NCBI GenBank assembly: GCA_946699065.1
Contig: CAMPDV010000208.1
Coordinates: 124,001-188,000, forward strand
DNA from: Loxodes magnus
Taxonomy: Eukaryota; Ciliophora; Karyorelictea; Loxodida; Loxodidae
DNA: 64,000 bases
Reading direction: 5' to 3'
Shown here: positions 45,068-60,267 of the stretch, in pieces
How the letters are laid out: each line of letters opens with the position of its first letter
Position numbering within the stretch: the first letter of the stretch is position 1
Program-made: the position numbers and the translations under genes
Notes under the pieces: model-generated
Told to the model about the DNA's origin: nothing
Seen by the model: the letters and a program-made list of their open reading frames with translations, nothing else
The model's database searches: none

Positions 45068-46357
45068 TTTATTATAAAGTTAATAAATGTAAAAGCTAAA
45101 AGTGTAAATATAACAGTTTAGATTAGATTATTACTATTACTATGATAAACTAGCTTATTAATATTACCTCTAATACTAATGTAACTAATCTATTTATAAT
45201 TTATTACTTACTTTAAATATTATAATACATTACCTTATATTCTCTTTTTATCTATTTTATATATAACTAATATTAAATAGAAATTATAAAGATTCTTTAA
45301 TAAAAAGATAAATTAAAAAATTATTACAAATAAATAATCTGATATTAAGACAAAATTAAAATCCTTAGATAACTTATTTAATCACTAAAGATATATAAAA
45401 GTAAATGTATTATATCAATAATTTAAGAATTGTAATATATTAACTAATTAAATTAAAAATATAATATATTTAATTTGATAATTAATATTAGAATATTTAA
45501 AAATAAAGTAAATAGATGTAAAATAAGTTTAAGTATATATAGATAGTATATTAAATGTTTATAGTATTTTTGGAATTAGTAATTTGGATATTTGATATGT
45601 TATTGATATGTTGATAATCTAGTGTATAATAGTGTTAGTTGAACTAGTTATTTTGTAATGTAAATAGTGATTTAATTTTGATAATATTATTTAATTTAAA
45701 TAATAATTTGAGATATTTAATTAGGAAAATTTAGTTTTTATATATTAAAACTATTTACATATTTTTTTATTTAATATTCTCTTTTTGGTAAATATTCTTT
45801 ATAACTATGAGAATAATCTATGAATGTTGATCTACAATAATAAAATAGGAAAGATTAATAATTTAAATAAATTAATTGTATATTTTAATCTAATTAAAGG
45901 AAATGTATCTTCATTGTAAAAACTTTTATCAAATTTAAACTGTTATTTAAATAGAATAAGATACAGAAAATAAATTAAAGATGTTAAATTAAAACTATGC
46001 TAATCAATAAAATCCTAAAAATCTAATATCAAACTAAATAAGTTAAGGATAACAATAAATAATCCAAAATTAAGATATTATTCAGTTCAAATCAAATTTA
46101 CCACTCAATCCATTTTGTAAATTATTTATAAAATTTAATAAATTTATGTTAAAATGTAACATTTTTAATTTTTTACAATCATTTAATTTAATGATACAAA
46201 AATAATTAATTTTAATATTTCTTTATTAAATCTTTCGCTTTATAAAAATATAATTCAAAAATATTAATCAAATTATATATTATAATTAAGCCAAATAATA
46301 ATCCTTACTACTTATTAGTTTTATATTTTCAAACTATTATGTATAAATCAATAGATG

Positions 46358-46651
46358 CCAATTCTCCAACTCAAACTAACTTGAACTCTGGTGCCAGGAA
46401 GTATCCATAGGTGAAGAACCAATCAAAAATCTTGTTAGGAACCAAGAGAAGAGAAGACAAGATCGAAGAGGCATCAAGTAGTATTAATGATGAAATAGCC
46501 AGATACTAAGGTCTTAGAGAAGCATTCCGATAGCGGCCCTATAATAAACTCACAAGGGAATGCTAGCACTGTGGAAGACTTCAGCAAGGAATTTTATTAA
46601 CTTTAAAAATCTTTATCAAAGAGCTGCGCCCGCCTGAGGTGCTATGCGCTC
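46358..46651 (+). ncRNA. structured RNA-like element, array unit 2
   Basis: Same structure and position as the unit-1 copy. Differences from unit 1 include GGTGCCAGGAAG for GGTACCAGCAAG and GATGAAATAGCC for GATGAAAGATGT. The paired blocks GCATTCC/GGAATGC and the terminal GC-rich hairpin are unchanged. Confidence 0.62.
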
Positions 46652-47503
46652 AATAATCGTATTAATTTATAAACTTTTTAATAAATATTTAATGCTTTAT
46701 TTATAAATATTACTAATCTATTTATAGAGTTAAGATATCTTCTATATGTAAAATAACTTAACAACATTGCCTAAAAATTTACTAGAGTAGTGCTAGTTTT
46801 TTGCAAGTTAATTTAAAACCTTCAAATAATATATTGAGTATAAAAGACATAAATAACATTAACTTTAAATATCTAAAAATAACATAAAAATGATATAGTT
46901 TAATTTTAAATTATTAATAGATGTAATTTTTAGTTAAATTATATACATAAAAAATGCCTGTAAGTAGAATTAATTTTAAATATATATCAACTATTTTAAT
47001 TGAATATATAATTTGAAAAAGCTTAAATAAAGCTAATGAAATAAATAAAAAGAAATGTTTTAAATTAAAGTATTAAGTAAATATTGATTGAATATTTATT
47101 AAAATAAATCAAATTATACATGCTTAAATTATAAATTATTAATAAAATTAATTTTACTAATAGATTAATTTAAAATGTAAACTTATATATGTATATTTAA
47201 GATATTTCAAAAGTTATTTAATTATAAAAATAAATAAATACTACAATTTTAAATTTTTTTATTTATTATAAATTTTATTATTTTCTAGCTTTTAATAAAT
47301 ATAATTATAAACATAATTTTTTAATATTTTAGAAAAATAATTTAGATACTTAATTCAAATTTTATATTATTGATATTATATATTTCTAAATCCAGAAAGA
47401 AAAGGGAAATCTATAAATTAAATTAGTACTTTCATTTACATGTTTTATATAAAAGGATAAAGGATAAAATTAAGTTTATAGTCTTAGAAAAGAGCTCCAG
47501 GGT

Positions 47504-48309
47504 TCACTTATTTTTGTTCCTGCTCTTTCTTGAACTAAAGGACTGCGTAGGACTACATTAGTCCACCATCCTTGTCTCTCCCTCATCCACTAATTATCGT
47601 TATAGTTTCTTCTTCCATTTTTATAAACATCGTTGTTTCTTGAGTTGTAGAATTTCTTTCTGTATACTTATCCTGTTCTTGTTGGTCATATTCTGAAAAG
47701 TTAGTCTAATATTTATTACTTGTTAATTTTTTCAATTTCTTGTTTCTTCCAGCATTTTTTCCAGCAATGATTTTTCTAGCATAAATAGCACCGAATCTTT
47801 TTGCGATAATAATTGATCTTATTTATTTCTTATTATTAGAATTCCGATTCGATTTCCATTTGGATATTTGATTATTAATCTTATTAATCTTATAATTTTT
47901 TAATTATTACTTGCTATTATTCTTGTTTTTCTTAAAGTTGCTTTATTTGATATTCAATTTAAGAAAAATGAAATTGGAACATTTGAGGGACTTCGTTAAA
48001 TTATTTATCAATTTATTCCAATTTAATTACTATTTACGATTAGATTTTATTTAATGATTCATCTATGGATGGGAATCATAGGTTTAATTATTCCATTAAT
48101 TTTTCTAGTAAGTTTTCTAAATTTTCTATTTTTTATCTTTGCTTTTTCAAGTCGTATTGGATATTTGATATCCTTTGCTGAACTGATTATGCAAAGGATT
48201 CCTTAGATTATTAATCTTTATCTTATTAAGACTATTCTTCAATTAAATTAGGTTATTCTTATTTTTTCAAGTATTCGTTAATAGAGGTCTATTATTTCTT
48301 AGGTGCCAT
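47504..48309 (-). CDS. Q-rich coiled-coil, zinc-knuckle-like protein, unit 2
   Basis: Array copy of the gene at 41514-42319 with no difference noticed: start MAPKKQQTSINEYL at 48309, the CYLCQKNHCWKKC motif, and the last candidate TGA at 47504-47506. The same uncertainty about a 14-nt intron applies. Confidence 0.5.
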
Positions 48310-49692
48310 TTTATATATATATAATAAATATTTGAATCATACTTAATTAAATAACTTATACTTTATTTTAAACATACTTTTAGTATATTATTATTTTTAA
48401 TCTTATAGATTTTTTATTTAGAATCTTATAATATTATCATTAATATATATTTAATATAAAATGCTACCTAAGAAATAGCAGATCTCTCTCAATAAATACC
48501 TTTAAAATAAGAATAAAGATCTTATTTAATTGATTAATTACCTTAATAAGATAAAGAAAAATGATTTCAGAAATATTTTTTACAATCAATTCAGTAAAGG
48601 ATATTAAATATATAATATGAATTGAGTACAATAGATTCTAAAAATATTTTCCCATTATTTTCTATAATTCTTTTTTCTTTAAGTCTAAATTGAAAGCAAT
48701 TCCGTACTTTATGTCAAGGTCCTTGCAAAATCAGTATGTCATAATTTTCCGATAGGGAATAAAAGTTGTTGTAGTTTGCTGTTCGACATCAATTGGATCA
48801 TTCATCGATATTTTTTAGAGGAACATGATTTCTAAAAACTCTGGGAATTGGTTGAATTTGTTTCTTGTTCTTCTATTCTGGTATTTCCTGACTATTTATT
48901 TTCTAATTACATAGCTTGGAGTTCTTAAACTATTTTTTACTAAACATAACTTAATTGATTGCAGCTTTTTTAGAAGTGACTTTTTGCAATAAATTTTCCA
49001 ATTTTCAAAGTATATATAAGTTATAATAGAAATCTAATGAAGATACATAAGCAATGGAAAATTAAAGATGGATGAAGATTCAAAGAAATATTTAATAAAT
49101 TAACTTTGAAGATATTGCAAGAGGATATTTTAAGATAAATAGACTCAATTTTAGTAATTTAGTAAATTTTTGATCTTATGGAAGAAGATTATGAAGAAGT
49201 TAATTAATTATAATTTTAATTTATTGAATTGGAATCGTATGCAAGATGTTAGAGACATTAATTTAACTAATAAAAACTATGTAGACCTTTTAAAAGATAA
49301 TTCCCTTAAATTATAATTATTATAATTTCATACTTTTTAAGTTGCTAAATAAATAAATATTATATAACATTTTTATTTTATATAATATTTTATTTCTTTC
49401 CTAACTCATTACTTTACATTGCAATAAACCAAAATTTGGGTACTTAGTCTAAAGTTATAGGTTAAAGTTTTCATATCAATACTGCTTAAATATTTATTTT
49501 TAATAAGAAATTATTATTTCATTCTTTGTAATTCAATAAAATAAAGTTATATATAAGATATTATTAATTATCAAATTATTAACTACAAAATACTTAATTA
49601 CTAAATTATTAAATCATTAATATTTAAAATATAATATAATATTTATTTTTAAAAATACTTTAAATTAATTATATTTTATTTAACTTCATTCA

Positions 49693-51057
49693 TCACTTTA
49701 TTCTTAAAGTCCTGTAATCCAAGTTCACTATATCCACTCTCAACAATAAAATATTAGAGTTATCAGGAATAAAAGAATAAGCAAATCTATCTCTTGTTTT
49801 AAATGCTGATAAATTATAAGAATTATGTTTAAATTCTATTTATTATCATTATTGATTGCTTCTTTTATATATCTTTCTTTAAAATTCTTTATTTCTTTGA
49901 TTTTTTACTCCTCCAACTATAGTTAGAGGCTCAAGTAATACTAAAGGATAATAAGCAGCTTCAGGAAGATTAAAATGACATTTATTTCATATATCATTCT
50001 ATATATTATATTTTCATACGTCATTTAAAATTTATGCATTTTAGTTCATTCCTCCAAAAGAATAAATATTTTATTCACTTTTATCTACTACTAATGTCTA
50101 ATTTATTATTTCAAAAGGAAACTATGAACAGTATTATCATTTGTTCTAACTTCCTATTTTTAATTTTTCTACTGTTCTTAAAAATTTACTTTAATCAAAA
50201 ATTCCTCCTACTACATAAATATAATCTTAAGCTGATGCTAATCCAAATCCAAATCTTCCTTAGTTAAGACCAGTTAGTATTTTACTATTTCCTTACAAGT
50301 CAAATTATCAAGTATCTTTTATTCCTTATCCATTTATTTATCCTCCAACTAAATATATCTTGTTTCTATATTCAATACTTCTACTAAAACTAGGAACTTA
50401 AGTATTTAATTTAACTTTTTAAATTTATTCTGTTTCTATATTAAATAATCGAAGATCTTAAGTATCCCAATCAAAGAAATGAATATATTTTGTTTCTTTT
50501 ATATTCTACTCAGCTTAAATTATTTATTTTTATTCTTGCTGTATATTTCTCTAATCAACTATTTTAAGTTTTATCTGTTAATATATTTATTTGATTGTAT
50601 TTTAGGAGTATTATTTAATGACAGAAATTAAGGCTTATAGATGGACATTATATTGCTTATTATTCTTTAGTTCCTATTATGATAGCATTTTAATATGTTA
50701 TGAGGAATTGCAATTTATAAACTAGTAGCTAACTATTTGTTACATCTAAGTAATTTTCTTTTGCTTCTAATCTATTTACTTCTTCATTTAATTTAATTTC
50801 TATTAGCATTACTTTCTAATATTAATCTACTCCTATTATTATTGTAATATCTCTACCCATTCATCATTTATAGGTAAATCTTCAAATCTAAAGTGAAATA
50901 CCTTATAACAAATGCAGCAGCTGATTTGATTCTATAAATAGTACTAAGTCTTTAAGCATAAGCTACAGAAAGTATGAGAACAAGGTAAGACAGTAGGAAT
51001 AGCGTTAGTTAGGTTAAAAGGATAAGAGCAGTATTAGCATAGGTAGATGACTTACAT
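49693..51057 (-). CDS. RING/coiled-coil/kelch protein, array copy 2
   Basis: Essentially identical to 43703-45067 (offset 5990): 454 codons, RING, coiled coil and kelch, with five in-frame TGA at kelch Trp positions. No disabling change was seen. The near-identity implies recent amplification or ongoing homogenisation. Confidence 0.9.
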
Positions 51058-52347
51058 TTTATTATAAAGTTAATAAATGTAAAAGCTAAAAGTGTAAATA
51101 TAACAGTTTAGATTAGATTATTACTATTACTATGATAAACTAGCTTATTAATATTACCTCTAATACTAATGTAACTAATCTATTTATAATTTATTACTTA
51201 CTTTAAATATTATAATACATTACCTTATATTCTCTTTTTATCTATTTTATATATAACTAATATTAAATAGAAATTATAAAGATTCTTTAATAAAAAGATA
51301 AATTAAAAAATTATTACAAATAAATAATCTGATATTAAGACAAAATTAAAATCCTTAGATAACTTATTTAATCACTAAAGATATATAAAAGTAAATGTAT
51401 TATATCAATAATTTAAGAATTGTAATATATTAACTAATTAAATTAAAAATATAATATATTTAATTTGATAATTAATATTAGAATATTTAAAAATAAAGTA
51501 AATAGATGTAAAATAAGTTTAAGTATATATAGATAGTATATTAAATGTTTATAGTATTTTTGGAATTAGTAATTTGGATATTTGATATGTTATTGATATG
51601 TTGATAATCTAGTGTATAATAGTGTTAGTTGAACTAGTTATTTTGTAATGTAAATAGTGATTTAATTTTGATAATATTATTTAATTTAAATAATAATTTG
51701 AGATATTTAATTAGGAAAATTTAGTTTTTATATATTAAAACTATTTACATATTTTTTTATTTAATATTCTCTTTTTGGTAAATATTCTTTATAACTATGA
51801 GAATAATCTATGAATGTTGATCTACAATAATAAAATAGGAAAGATTAATAATTTAAATAAATTAATTGTATATTTTAATCTAATTAAAGGAAATGTATCT
51901 TCATTGTAAAAACTTTTATCAAATTTAAACTGTTATTTAAATAGAATAAGATACAGAAAATAAATTAAAGATGTTAAATTAAAACTATGCTAATCAATAA
52001 AATCCTAAAAATCTAATATCAAACTAAATAAGTTAAGGATAACAATAAATAATCCAAAATTAAGATATTATTCAGTTCAAATCAAATTTACCACTCAATC
52101 CATTTTGTAAATTATTTATAAAATTTAATAAATTTATGTTAAAATGTAACATTTTTAATTTTTTACAATCATTTAATTTAATGATACAAAAATAATTAAT
52201 TTTAATATTTCTTTATTAAATCTTTCGCTTTATAAAAATATAATTCAAAAATATTAATCAAATTATATATTATAATTAAGCCAAATAATAATCCTTACTA
52301 CTTATTAGTTTTATATTTTCAAACTATTATGTATAAATCAATAGATG

Positions 52348-52640
52348 CCAATTCTCCAACTCAAACTAACTTGAACTCTGGTGCCAGGAAGTATCCATAG
52401 GTGAAGAACCAATCAAAAATCTTGTTAGGAACCAAGAGAAGAGAAGACAAGATCGAAGAGGCATCAAGTAGTATTAATGATGAAATAGCCAGATACTAAG
52501 GTCTTAGAGAAGCATTCCGATAGCGACCTATAATAAACTCACAAGGGAATGTTAGCACTGTGGAAGACTTCAGCAAGGAATTTTATTAACTTTAAAAATC
52601 TTTATCAAAGAGCTGCGCCCGCCTGAGGTGCTATGCGCTC
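52348..52640 (+). ncRNA. structured RNA-like element, array unit 3
   Basis: As unit 2 but with GATAGCGACCTAT for GATAGCGGCCCTAT (one base shorter) and GGAATGTTAG for GGAATGCTAG. The second change turns a G-C pair of the GCATTCC/GGAATGC helix into G-U, so pairing is kept. Confidence 0.62.
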
Positions 52641-53492
52641 AATAATCGTATTAATTTATAAACTTTTTAATAAATATTTAATGCTTTATTTATAAATATT
52701 ATTAATCTATTTATAAAGTTAAGATATCTTTTATATGTAAAATAACTTAACAACATTGCCTAAAAATTTACTAGAGTAGTGCTAGTTTTTTGCAAGTTAA
52801 TTTAAAACCTTCAAATAATATATTGAGTATAAAAGACATAAATAACATTAACTTTAAATATCTAAAAATAACATAAAAATGATATAGTTTAATTTTAAAT
52901 TATTAATAGATGTAATTTTTAGTTAAATTATATACATAAAAAATGCCTGTAAGTAGAATTAATTTTAAATATATATCAACTATTTTAATTGAATATATAA
53001 TTTGAAAAAGCTTAAATAAAGCTAATGAAATAAATAAAAAGAAATGTTTTAAATTAAAGTATTAAGTAAATATTGATTGAATATTTATTAAAATAAATCA
53101 AATTATACATGCTTAAATTATAAATTATTAATAAAATTAATTTTACTAATAGATTAATTTAAAATGTAAACTTATATATGTATATTTAAGATATTTCAAA
53201 AGTTATTTAATTATAAAAATAAATAAATACTACAATTTTAAATTTTTTTATTTATTATAAATTTTATTATTTTCTAGCTTTTAATAAATATAATTATAAA
53301 CATAATTTTTTAATATTTTAGAAAAATAATTTAGATACTTAATTCAAATTTTATATTATTGATATTATATATTTCTAAATCCAGAAAGAAAAGGGAAATC
53401 TATAAATTAAATTAGTACTTTCATTTACATGTTTTATATAAAAGGATAAAGGATAAAATTAAGTTTATAGTCTTAGAAAAGAGCTCCAGGGT

Positions 53493-54298
53493 TCACTTAT
53501 TTTTGTTCCTGCTCTTTCTTGAACTAAAGGACTGCGTAGGACTACATTAGTCCACCATCCTTGTCTCTCCCTCATCCACTAATTATCGTTATAGTTTCTT
53601 CTTCCATTTTTATAAACATCGTTGTTTCTTGAGTTGTAGAATTTCTTTCTGTATACTTATCCTGTTCTTGTTGGTCATATTCTGAAAAGTTAGTCTAATA
53701 TTTATTACTTGTTAATTTTTTCAATTTCTTGTTTCTTCCAGCATTTTTTCCAGCAATGATTTTTCTAGCATAAATAGCACCGAATCTTTTTGCGATAATA
53801 ATTGATCTTATTTATTTCTTATTATTAGAATTCCGATTCGATTTCCATTTGGATATTTGATTATTAATCTTATTAATCTTATAATTTTTTAATTATTACT
53901 TGCTATTATTCTTGTTTTTCTTAAAGTTGCTTTATTTGATATTCAATTTAAGAAAAATGAAATTGGAACATTTGAGGGACTTCGTTAAATTATTTATCAA
54001 TTTATTCCAATTTAATTACTATTTACGATTAGATTTTATTTAATGATTCATCTATGGATGGGAATCATAGGTTTAATTATTCCATTAATTTTTCTAGTAA
54101 GTTTTCTAAATTTTCTATTTTTTATCTTTGCTTTTTCAAGTCGTATTGGATATTTGATATCCTTTGCTGAACTGATTATGCAAAGGATTCCTTAGATTAT
54201 TAATCTTTATCTTATTAAGACTATTCTTCAATTAAATTAGGTTATTCTTATTTTTTCAAGTATTCGTTAATAGAGGTCTATTATTTCTTAGGTGCCAT
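53493..54298 (-). CDS. Q-rich coiled-coil, zinc-knuckle-like protein, unit 3
   Basis: Array copy of the unit-1 gene. ATG at 54298, candidate final TGA 53493-53495. I noticed no change in the coiled coil or the C-x2-C-x3-H-x4-C motif. Confidence 0.5.
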
Positions 54299-55659
54299 TT
54301 TATATATATATAATAAATATTTGAATCATACTTAATTAAATAACTTATACTTTATTTTAAACATACTTTTAGTATATTATTATTTTTAATCTTATAGATT
54401 TTTTATTTAGAATCTTATAATATTATCATTAATATATATTTAATATAAAATGCTACCTAAGAAATAGCAGATCTCTCTCAATAAATACCTTTAAAATAAG
54501 AATAAAGATCTTATTTAATTGATTAATTACCTTAATAAGATAAAGAAAAATGATTTCAGAAATATTTTTTACAATCAATTCAGTAAAGGATATTAAATAT
54601 ATAATATGAATTGAGTACAATAGATTCTAAAAATATTTTCCCATTATTTTCTATAATTCTTTTTTCTTTAAGTCTAAATTGAAAGCAATTCCGTACTTTA
54701 TGTCAAGGTCCTTGCAAAATCAGTATGTCATAATTTTGTAGTTTGCTGTTCGACATCAATTGGATCATTCATCGATATTTTTTAGAGGAACATGATTTCT
54801 AAAAACTCTGGGAATTGGTTGAATTTGTTTCTTGTTCTTCTATTCTGGTATTTCCTGACTATTTATTTTCTAATTACATAGCTTGGAGTTCTTAAACTAT
54901 TTTTTACTAAACATAACTTAATTGATTGCAGCTTTTTTAGAAGTGACTTTTTGCAATAAATTTTCCAATTTTCAAAGTATATATAAGTTATAATAGAAAT
55001 CTAATGAAGATACATAAGCAATGGAAAATTAAAGATGGATGAAGATTCAAAGAAATATTTAATAAATTAACTTTGAAGATATTGCAAGAGGATATTTTAA
55101 GATAAATAGACTCAATTTTAGTAATTTAGTAAATTTTTGATCTTATGGAAGAAGATTATGAAGAAGTTAATTAATTATAATTTTAATTTATTGAATTGGA
55201 ATCGTATGCAAGATGTTAGAGACATTAATTTAACTAATAAAAACTATGTAGACCTTTTAAAAGATAATTCCCTTAAATTATAATTATTATAATTTCATAC
55301 TTTTTAAGTTGCTAAATAAATAAATATTATATAACATTTTTATTTTATATAATATTTTATTTCTTTCCTAACTCATTACTTTACATTGCAATAAACCAAA
55401 ATTTGGGTACTTAGTCTAAAGTTATAGGTTAAAGTTTTCATATCAATACTGCTTAAATATTTATTTTTAATAAGAAATTATTATTTCATTCTTTGTAATT
55501 CAATAAAATAAAGTTATATATAAGATATTATTAATTATCAAATTATTAACTACAAAATACTTAATTACTAAATTATTAAATCATTAATATTTAAAATATA
55601 ATATAATATTTATTTTTAAAAATACTTTAAATTAATTATATTTTATTTAACTTCATTCA

Positions 55660-57024
55660 TCACTTTATTCTTAAAGTCCTGTAATCCAAGTTCACTATAT
55701 CCACTCTCAACAATAAAATATTAGAGTTATCAGGAATAAAAGAATAAGCAAATCTATTTCTTGTTTTAAATGCTGATAAATTATAAGAATTATGTTTAAA
55801 TTCTATTTATTATCATTATTGATTGCTTCTTTTATATATCTTTCTTTAAAATTCTTTATTTCTTTGATTTTTTACTCCTCCAACTATAGTTAGAGGCTCA
55901 AGTAATACTAAAGGATAATAAGCAGCTTCAGGAAGATTAAAATGACATTTATTTCATATATCATTCTATATATTATATTTTCATACGTCATTTAAAATTT
56001 ATGCATTTTAGTTCATTCCTCCAAAAGAATAAATATTTTATTCACTTTTATCTACTACTAATGTCTAATTTATTATTTCAAAAGGAAACTATGAACAGTA
56101 TTATCATTTGTTCTAACTTCCTATTTTTAATTTTTCTACTGTTCTTAAAAATTTACTTTAATCAAAAATTCCTCCTACTACATAAATATAATCTTAAGCT
56201 GATGCTAATCCAAATCCAAATCTTCCTTAGTTAAGACCAGTTAGTATTTTACTATTTCCTTACAAGTCAAATTATCAAGTATCTTTTATTCCTTATCCAT
56301 TTATTTATCCTCCAACTAAATATATCTTGTTTCTATATTCAATACTTCTACTAAAACTAGGAACTTAAGTATTTAATTTAACTTTTTAAATTTATTCTGT
56401 TTCTATATTAAATAATCGAAGATCTTAAGTATCCCAATCAAAGAAATGAATATATTTTGTTTCTTTTATATTCTACTCAGCTTAAATTATTTATTTTTAT
56501 TCTTGCTGTATATTTCTCTAATCAACTATTTTAAGTTTTATCTGTTAATATATTTATTTGATTGTATTTTAGGAGTATTATTTAATGACAGAAATTAAGG
56601 CTTATAGATGGACATTATATTGCTTATTATTCTTTAGTTCCTATTATGATAGCATTTTAATATGTTATGAGGAATTGCAATTTATAAACTAGTAGCTAAC
56701 TATTTGTTACATCTAAGTAATTTTCTTTTGCTTCTAATCTATTTACTTCTTCATTTAATTTAATTTCTATTAGCATTACTTTCTAATATTAATCTACTCC
56801 TATTATTATTGTAATATCTCTACCCATTCATCATTTATAGGTAAATCTTCAAATCTAAAGTGAAATACCTTATAACAAATGCAGCAGCTGATTTGATTCT
56901 ATAAATAGTACTAAGTCTTTAAGCATAAGCTACAGAAAGTATGAGAACAAGGTAAGACAGTAGGAATAGCGTTAGTTAGGTTAAAAGGATAAGAGCAGTA
57001 TTAGCATAGGTAGATGACTTACAT
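55660..57024 (-). CDS. RING/coiled-coil/kelch protein, array copy 3
   Basis: Same 454-codon gene as in the other units (offset 11957 from copy 1). A C-to-T change at about 55759 on the plus strand (AAATCTATTTCTTG against AAATCTATCTCTTG) distinguishes units 3 and 4 from 1 and 2 and changes one residue near the C terminus. RING and kelch signature residues are intact. Confidence 0.9.
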
Positions 57025-58314
57025 TTTATTATAAAGTTAATAAATGTAAAAGCTAAAAGTGTAAATATAACAGTTTAGATTAGATTATTACTATTACTAT
57101 GATAAACTAGCTTATTAATATTACCTCTAATACTAATGTAACTAATCTATTTATAATTTATTACTTACTTTAAATATTATAATACATTACCTTATATTCT
57201 CTTTTTATCTATTTTATATATAACTAATATTAAATAGAAATTATAAAGATTCTTTAATAAAAAGATAAATTAAAAAATTATTACAAATAAATAATCTGAT
57301 ATTAAGACAAAATTAAAATCCTTAGATAACTTATTTAATCACTAAAGATATATAAAAGTAAATGTATTATATCAATAATTTAAGAATTGTAATATATTAA
57401 CTAATTAAATTAAAAATATAATATATTTAATTTGATAATTAATATTAGAATATTTAAAAATAAAGTAAATAGATGTAAAATAAGTTTAAGTATATATAGA
57501 TAGTATATTAAATGTTTATAGTATTTTTGGAATTAGTAATTTGGATATTTGATATGTTATTGATATGTTGATAATCTAGTGTATAATAGTGTTAGTTGAA
57601 CTAGTTATTTTGTAATGTAAATAGTGATTTAATTTTGATAATATTATTTAATTTAAATAATAATTTGAGATATTTAATTAGCAAAATTTAGTTTTTATAT
57701 ATTAAAACTATTTACATATTTTTTTATTTAATATTCTCTTTTTGGTAAATATTCTTTATAACTATGAGAATAATCTATGAATGTTGATCTACAATAATAA
57801 AATAGGAAAGATTAATAATTTAAATAAATTAATTGTATATTTTAATCTAATTAAAGGAAATGTATCTTCATTGTAAAAACTTTTATCAAATTTAAACTGT
57901 TATTTAAATAGAATAAGATACAGAAAATAAATTAAAGATGTTAAATTAAAACTATGCTAATCAATAAAATCCTAAAAATCTAATATCAAACTAAATAAGT
58001 TAAGGATAACAATAAATAATCCAAAATTAAGATATTATTCAGTTCAAATCAAATTTACCACTCAATCCATTTTGTAAATTATTTATAAAATTTAATAAAT
58101 TTATGTTAAAATGTAACATTTTTAATTTTTTACAATCATTTAATTTAATGATACAAAAATAATTAATTTTAATATTTCTTTATTAAATCTTTCGCTTTAT
58201 AAAAATATAATTCAAAAATATTAATCAAATTATATATTATAATTAAGCCAAATAATAATCCTTACTACTTATTAGTTTTATATTTTCAAACTATTATGTA
58301 TAAATCAATAGATG

Positions 58315-58607
58315 CCAATTCTCCAACTCAAACTAACTTGAACTCTGGTGCCAGGAAGTATCCATAGGTGAAGAACCAATCAAAAATCTTGTTAGGAACC
58401 AAGAGAAGAGAAGACAAGATCGAAGAGGCATCAAGTAGTATTAATGATGAAATAGCCAGATACTAAGGTCTTAGAGAAGCATTCCGATAGCGACCTATAA
58501 TAAACTCACAAGGGAATGTTAGCACTGTGGAAGACTTCAGCAAGGAATTTTATTAACTTTAAAAATCTTTATCAAAGAGCTGCGCCCGCCTGAGGTGCTA
58601 TGCGCTC
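58315..58607 (+). ncRNA. structured RNA-like element, array unit 4
   Basis: Same as the unit-3 copy as far as I can see, including GCGACCTAT and GGAATGTTAG. It is the last complete copy in the window, because the fifth unit ends before this position. Confidence 0.62.
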
Positions 58608-59461
58608 AATAATCGTATTAATTTATAAACTTTTTAATAAATATTTAATGCTTTAATTTATAAATATTATTAATCTATTTATAAAGTTAAGATATCTTTT
58701 ATATGTAAAATAACTTAACAACATTGCCTAAAAATTTACTAGAGTAGTGCTAGTTTTTTGCAAGTTAATTTAAAACCTTCAAATAATATATTGAGTATAA
58801 AAGACATAAATAACATTAACTTTAAATATCTAAAAATAACATAAAAATGATATAGTTTAATTTTAAATTATTAATAGATGTAATTTTTAGTTAAATTATA
58901 TACATAAAAAATGCCTGTAAGTAGAATTAATTTTAAATATATATCAACTATTTTAATTGAATATATAATTTGAAAAAGCTTAAATAAAGCTAATGAAATA
59001 AATAAAAAGAAATGTTTTAAATTAAAGTATTAAGTAAATATTGATTGAATATTTATTAAAATAAATCAAATTATACATGCTTAAATTATAAATTATTAAT
59101 AAAATTAATTTTACTAATAGATTAATTTAAAATGTAAACTTATATATGTATATTTAAGATATTTCAAAAGTTATTTAATTATAAAAATAAATAAATACTA
59201 CAATTTTAAATTTTTTTATTTATTATAAATTTTATTATTTTCTAGCTTTTAATAAATATAATTATAAACATAATTTTTTAATATTTTAGAAAAATAATTT
59301 AGATACTTAATTCAAATTTTATATTATTGATATTATATATTTCTAAATCCAGAAAGAAAAGGGAAATCTATAAAATTAAATTAGTACTTTCATTTACATG
59401 TTTTATATAAAAGGATAAAGGATAAAATTAAGTTTATAGTCTTAGAAAAGAGCTCCAGGGT

Positions 59462-60267
59462 TCACTTATTTTTGTTCCTGCTCTTTCTTGAACTAAAGGA
59501 CTGCGTAGGACTACATTAGTCCACCATCCTTGTCTCTCCCTCATCCACTAATTATCGTTATAGTTTCTTCTTCCATTTTTATAAACATCGTTGTTTCTTG
59601 AGTTGTAGAATTTCTTTCTGTATACTTATCCTGTTCTTGTTGGTCATATTCTGAAAAGTTAGTCTAATATTTATTACTTGTTAATTTTTTCAATTTCTTG
59701 TTTCTTCCAGCATTTTTTCCAGCAATGATTTTTCTAGCATAAATAGCACCGAATCTTTTTGCGATAATAATTGATCTTATTTATTTCTTATTATTAGAAT
59801 TCCGATTCGATTTCCATTTGGATATTTGATTATTAATCTTATTAATCTTATAATTTTTTAATTATTACTTGCTATTATTCTTGTTTTTCTTAAAGTTGCT
59901 TTATTTGATATTCAATTTAAGAAAAATGAAATTGGAACATTTGAGGGACTTCGTTAAATTATTTATCAATTTATTCCAATTTAATTACTATTTACGATTA
60001 GATTTTATTTAATGATTCATCTATGGATGGGAATCATAGGTTTAATTATTCCATTAATTTTTCTAGTAAGTTTTCTAAATTTTCTATTTTTTATCTTTGC
60101 TTTTTCAAGTCGTATTGGATATTTGATATCCTTTGCTGAACTGATTATGCAAAGGATTCCTTAGATTATTAATCTTTATCTTATTAAGACTATTCTTCAA
60201 TTAAATTAGGTTATTCTTATTTTTTCAAGTATTCGTTAATAGAGGTCTATTATTTCTTAGGTGCCAT
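59462..60267 (-). CDS. Q-rich coiled-coil, zinc-knuckle-like protein, unit 4
   Basis: Array copy of the unit-1 gene. ATG at 60267, candidate final TGA 59462-59464. One A insertion at about 59374 lies downstream of the proposed end and would not affect the product. Confidence 0.5.
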